Below are positions 59,305-64,000 of a DNA stretch of 64,000 bases, in pieces. Position numbers and translations under genes: made by a program. The notes beneath the pieces were generated by a model. It had not been told where the DNA came from. It searched no databases and saw nothing but the letters and a program-made list of their open reading frames with translations. Source of the stretch: Podospora bellae-mahoneyi (lineage: Eukaryota > Ascomycota > Sordariomycetes > Sordariales > Podosporaceae); the NCBI RefSeq assembly GCF_035222275.1, contig NC_085881.1, positions 2,108,001-2,172,000 on the forward strand, in the 5' to 3' direction. Positions within the stretch are counted from its first letter, which is position 1. Each line of letters begins with the position of its first letter.

Positions 59305-60999
59305 CTAGTTCCCCCGAATGTCGTCGTCCTCCTCGCCATAGAGCAAAACATACTTTAGAATGTCCGATAGTGAAATGATGCCCTTGAGACGGTTATCGTC
59401 ATCCACTACAATCAACCGATGCACCCGTGACTTCCGAATTGTGTCAAAGATGGCATCCAGCCGGTCATCCTCATTGCACGTGTAGATGCCACCGAATTCT
59501 TCGGCCCGTCTGGACAGCGCCTCGCCCACCGTGGCGCTCAGCTCGTCGTAGGCGCCACCCTTGATGCAGGGTATCACATCGACCGCCTCAAACAGGTTCA
59601 GAACCCTGTTGTCCTTGTCGATGATGGGCACCGCCGAGATGTTGTACTTGACCATGAGGTGAATAACGTCAAGAACCGAACTGCCCATGGTGGCCGTCGC
59701 CAGGTCCTTGTAGGTGCCCAGCCCAAGCTCTCGGACGGGCTTTTTCAGCAACATGGTGTACTGTTCGTTGTTGACGGCGATGAACTTGAGGATGCGGTAC
59801 TGCGTGATGACGCTGACAACCATCTCCCTTCCCGTCTCGTCGTCCCGATCTACCAATGGGATCCTCCTGGCTCTCGTTTTGAGCATGCGCCGACATGCCT
59901 CATACAAGGGGCGCATAGGATGGACCGACACCGTTTCGAGCGGCAGCACGCCAATCGCTCTTTCAATGTCTGCCGCCTTTATTTTAGCCCCCGTCTCTCC
60001 TAGAAAACCTCCTTTGCGGTGGCCACCTACCTCGAAGACTGCTCAGGCGGAACTGATCGATGTGCGCAATCTCGTCAGGGAACTGGCAGTAGTACTGAAT
60101 GACATTGATAAAGTCGGTGCTCGTCAGCAGGCCAGCAAAGGCTGAGTTCTGCGAATCCCAGAGCGGCGCTGACACGATGCCTGCATGTTCAACCCGGAGT
60201 CAGTAGGTCATGGGGTAGCAGAGGGCGTCAAGGAGGGGTCCGCGAACCGTTTTGTATAAGAATGTTCAGGCTCTTCTTGATGAGCAGGTTGTTATCGAGC
60301 ACAACCAAACGGAAGGATAGAGGCAAGACATCGTAACTCGTCCGGACCTTGAGGAACTCGCGCACCCCTCTCTGTTTGTCCAAAACCACGCGTTAGCTTC
60401 CATGTCGAGGCCATCAGGGTCTGCTGCAGCCCATGGCCGGAACCCCGCATCAGCAGCAGTTGCATTGCGAGGTCGGGAGCGCAGGGAGACAGCGGGGTTC
60501 GTTCCCAGCCAGGCGGGTTGGGCGCGTGGCCATTCGGAACGTGGGGAGGATGGGTCGATGTATGTTTGAACATGTGTGCCAGGCAGGCCGGGCTGTCTAT
60601 GTATGTATATACATGTATATCATGTGTGTATCATGTGTGTGTCTGGGTGCGCGTGGATGGGAAGGGCGCGGGGGTTGACAGGCTGGGCAAGGGGGGGAGG
60701 GGGGGGGGGGCACGATGGGTGTTAGATAGATAAATGCTCACCAGACCCTGCATCTGCTCCTTGTCCAGCGGACCTGAGGCTCTATTATCCGACATTGTAC
60801 GACTGATGGGCTTTGGACGCAAGTAGGAGGACGGGGCCGCGACAAAGGGGAGCTCGTGACCATGTCGCAGCGGCAGCGGGCCACTGGAATTGGTTCCAGC
60901 CGCAGAGGTTGTGGTGGGAGAGGAGGCAACAGGAGCACTGCTCTCGGTGGCAGGTCCAGGATGTGCCTTTTCGGCGGGCGTACGAGTGTCGTCTTCCAT
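59305..60999 (-). CDS. snf4: AMP-activated/SNF1 kinase gamma subunit (Snf4)
   Basis: This is the regulatory gamma subunit of the SNF1/AMPK energy-sensing kinase, which binds adenine nucleotides through CBS domains. The exons are 60999-60742, 60371-60248, 60180-60031 and 59969-59305, giving 398 residues. The N-terminal 75 residues are Ser/Pro/Thr-rich and poorly conserved. The conserved part begins at [20 protein letters not shown]. Four CBS repeats follow: [57 protein letters not shown], and [20 protein letters not shown], ending [15 protein letters not shown]. Intron 1 is 370 bp, unusually long for this window, with G runs and TATG/CATG repeats. The methionine at 59949 (MLPLETV as read in one frame) is not the start; the exons upstream match the family well. 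The gene is divergent from vac8. Confidence 0.93.
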
Positions 61000-63071
61000 T
61001 ATCGTGATGGTGGAACGTGGCCGCACATAGGGAGGGACTCTGCTGTTCCGCGGCCGGTGCGCTTCGCCAGGCGCAAAAAAAAGGAAACTTGTCTCTGGGG
61101 TCCAAGTTCCAGCCAGAGCAAGCCTCCTTCGCGGTGGAAAGTTGTTGTGTTGCCGCCCAGCGGGACCGAGGACCGGAGGTAGTCGAGGAGGGGCAGACCA
61201 GGAGTGAGGGAGAAAGAGAAGAACAAAGGGAGCTTCAGCCACTCTCTGTCCAGATGCTCGCTAGGCCAGGAACAAGACCTCTCTTGTCTGGAAACCTGTG
61301 ATACAACGGGGCGGGCACTTGGAGAGTTTTATCGGGCAACAGTTCCAGAGCTGCTTGGCTCTGCTTTGCCCGATAAGAAATAATAAGGTGCGACGCTATA
61401 CCGCTGGATACCTGCGATTAGTGCATGTGGATGCCGATCCGTCCTGTGGCTTGGGGCTGTGGCTCCGGGACGCCATTTCGATATGTCATGGCTTGGTTCA
61501 AAGAGCCACAACCTCACGGCACTGCGCTGCTGATTACCAGAGTGAGATGTCATATTTTCATGTCTACACAGTGTTGTCAAGTGATCTAATTCCATGGTCT
61601 GGATGAAGCTCCTCTGGTTCAACCACTGACAGCTCCCTATCTCGAGATGCACAAGGTGGGGCACACCGAGGGTAGAGGGGCTGGTCCAAACGTCTGGAGG
61701 ATTGTGATACAAAATCAAGCAGGTTATAAGTCGTCAAAAGCTATATGTGCTAGTTAATCCATCCGTCTTGGTCGATTTCAATACACTGTCACAGACTCCA
61801 AATGTGAAAATGTTCAAAATGTGATGGTGATGAGTCTCGGGATTAGAATGGAACTTTTGCCCCGCCATTCCCAAGCACGACTTCATTGCCTGTGGCCTTC
61901 ATCCTTCCCACCTTGGGCACGGCAACATATAGCCTTCTTGGAGGATTGCGGTGCCTTATGGGATGAAGCTTGGAGTATTTGCAGGTTTCATGGTGTACTC
62001 ATCCCACAACAGCGTCCAAAATATTGGATTCTATTTTATGCGCGTAGAGTTTTCTGGATGGCCATCAAAGATCACCGCAGGATGCTCTGAAACAGGTATG
62101 CCGAAGCCGAAGATCGGGGCCGTTCACAGATGCATACATAGATTGCAGGTGCTCCATGGATAGATATGCGCCACAACCGCTGTAAATTGTGTCTTGTAAT
62201 TGATGCTCCCTGAGCCATATGCCACTCTTGTGCTCCTAGAGTAGCAGCCTTCTATGTCCTACAGTATCTGCTTGGCTATTGGCTAGACAGTCCAATTTTT
62301 GATATGGAGTCGATTTCATCTCTGGGGAAGCGAGCCGAACTCTCCACACTTGCCAAGTGGAACAAGGCCTGATAAGCCAATGTTCAGATGTTGACGTAGG
62401 TAATCCATTCCCAACGGTCGCCTCGGAGTGAGGCTGTCAGGAGAGGGCAGACATGTTCGTCTGGAAGGGCGGGAGGCGGGAGGCGGGTGGCGGGGAGGTG
62501 GTGGTCGGTGAAGGTGGTGAGCCTGACGTGCCTGACCGGCAACACGTTGTCGTTCTTGAGCTGTCACAGCTTCCAGGGCTCTGTCGCCAACTCATGTTGG
62601 GTGAGTGGGTTGCCGTTGCCGAGCTGCAGGGTACAAAGGTACAACATCAAGCAGCGCACAGGCCACAGCAAGCCCAGAAGCTGTGTTGGACAAGGCAGCG
62701 TCGATTCGATGACACTGGAAGCAGAGCGCCTCCCATTGTGCGTGTGTGCGTGTGCCGTGCGATTCCCTGGTGATCCAGGTCCCCCAAACAACAAACAACA
62801 TCGGCCTCGGCAGCCCAACGCCTGCCACCTCAACCTGACCGCTAGGTACTGGCCGCCACTGTGAACCCCATCAAACTCCCCATTCGAGGGCCATGTTTCT
62901 TTGATATCTTTTCTCTTGTTGCACATCCCGCTCCCTTCCGCTGCAAGCCAGCGACAGCCGCCAACCGACCGAGCTTGCTTTTCAATACCTACACCACACC
63001 AGACAAACCCCGACATCATCTCACCCCGAGCCTTCAAACTCGGACCCCTTGGCGCTCTTCCATCAGCCGCC
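61000..63071. promoter_or_regulatory. 2.1 kb divergent region between snf4 and vac8
   Basis: Both start codons face outward from this region, so it holds two promoters and leaders. A G-rich patch lies at about 62.46-62.52 kb. I see no protein-coding gene and no strong TATA box. Confidence 0.45.
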
Positions 63072-63952
63072 ATGGGTGTCTGTAATTCTACTTGCTGTGG
63101 AGGTACGTCTTTTCCGTGTCCGATGTTCGATAGGGCCGTTGCGCTGATGTTAGATTCCGCAGGCAAATCCCGCGATGGGCTATACGACAATGTCCTCGCC
63201 GACAACGAAAGGGAGGCCGTAGCCGACCTTCTTCATTACCTTGAAAACGTACGCTGCCACGGTTATTGGCCGTCTACCCGTTGCTGACATGCTGATAGCG
63301 TGGAGAGACCGATTTCTTCTCCGGTGAACCTCTTCGAGCTCTGAGCACACTCGTCTTCTCAGACAACATCGACCTGCAACGAAGCGCGAGTTTGACATTC
63401 GCCGAGATCACAGAACGAGGTGCGTGGGCAATGACCCGCGTGTGCGGCCTACTTTCCGCCATGCTGTCCAAGCACGGGCGAGACCAGGCCGTCGCCGTGT
63501 GCAAATCGCTAACATGTGATCTTCTACAGACGTACGAGCCGTCGACCGCGACACCCTCGGGCCTATTCTCTTCCTTCTGGAGAACTCGGACATCGAGGTA
63601 CAACGAGCGGCTAGTGCCGCGCTGGGAAATCTTGCCGTCAACTGTAAGGACACCGCCGGCAACCTTTCGCGGAGCAACGCCATCGGATGCTAATACAAAC
63701 GTGCAGCGGATAACAAGGTTCTGATTGTTCAGCTTGGTGGTCTCCAACCCCTTATCCGGCAAATGATGTCGCCAAACGTCGAGGTTCAGTGCAACGCCGT
63801 CGGGTGTATCACCAATTTGGCTACCCATGAGGATAACAAGGCCAAGATCGCACGGTCTGGTGCCCTTGGTCCATTGACACGCCTCGCCAAATCGAAGGAT
63901 ATGAGGGTACAGAGGAATGCCACCGGGGCTTTGCTCAATATGACACATTCCG
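63072..63952 (+). CDS. vac8: Vac8 armadillo-repeat protein (5' part; continues beyond the right edge)
   Basis: This is the vacuolar membrane adaptor Vac8, which works in vacuole inheritance and fusion, the nucleus-vacuole junction and autophagy. The exons seen are 63072-63102, 63163-63248, 63299-63419, 63530-63643 and 63707-63952, covering 199 codons plus one base. The start MGVCNSTCC fits membrane anchoring as in yeast: glycine 2 for myristoylation and cysteines 4, 8 and 9 for palmitoylation. The start context GCCGCCATGG is strong. ARM repeats follow, with [38 protein letters not shown] and [19 protein letters not shown] as landmarks. The last exon ends at MTHSG with donor GTATGT, and the remaining 48 bases are intron. 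Four introns fall in the first 160 codons, one after only ten codons. Confidence 0.94.
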
Positions 63953-64000
63953 GTATGTTAGTTGTCACGACTTCTGTGCTCGGCAAATCGCGGCTAACAA

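Noticed and set aside
59305-59949. Short CBS protein starting at 59949
   Set aside because: Upstream exons supply the missing first CBS repeat and the family N-terminus in frame.

Overview
This window looks like nuclear DNA of a filamentous ascomycete, most likely a Sordariomycete close to the Sordariales. The signs are many short introns (about 50-120 bp) with GT..AG borders and CTAAC-like branch sites, mixed base composition without AT-rich decay, and protein families that read as typical Pezizomycotina orthologues. Exon borders below were worked out by hand from splice signals, frame and family knowledge. Every multi-exon model closes to a whole number of codons.

Layout, left to right. 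(1) 1-4.9 kb: 5' part of tof1 (minus strand, running off the left edge), divergent from a mitochondrial 3-hydroxyacyl-CoA dehydrogenase gene. (2) 4.9-26 kb: one homeobox transcription factor gene (15.0-17.3 kb) sitting between about 10 kb and 8.8 kb in which I find no other gene. (3) 26-36.4 kb: a borate/anion transporter (bor1), an m-AAA protease (yta12-like) and a Zn2Cys6 regulator resembling ACE3, all on the minus strand. (4) 36.4-42 kb: a gene-poor stretch, then divergent genes for mitochondrial ribosomal proteins mL38 and uL4m. (5) 44-53 kb: Mediator subunit Med19, a DUF676 serine esterase-like protein, and a single-pass membrane protein with a Ser/Thr-rich outer part. (6) 53.5-64 kb: a large RhoGAP, the AMPK gamma subunit snf4, and the 5' part of vac8.

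The genes are not an operon or metabolic cluster. Four of them serve mitochondria (hydroxyacyl-CoA dehydrogenase, m-AAA protease, mL38, uL4m), and several touch transcription or growth control (homeobox factor, ACE3-like factor, Med19, Snf4, RhoGAP, Vac8). I saw no transposon, CRISPR array, tRNA, 5S rRNA or snRNA gene, no secondary-metabolite cluster and no convincing new system. The points most worth checking are the very large gene-free domain around the homeobox gene, an in-frame coding-like extension just past the med19 stop codon, a promoter-like element with no gene behind it near 42.3 kb, and a possible decayed gene near 37.7-38.7 kb.
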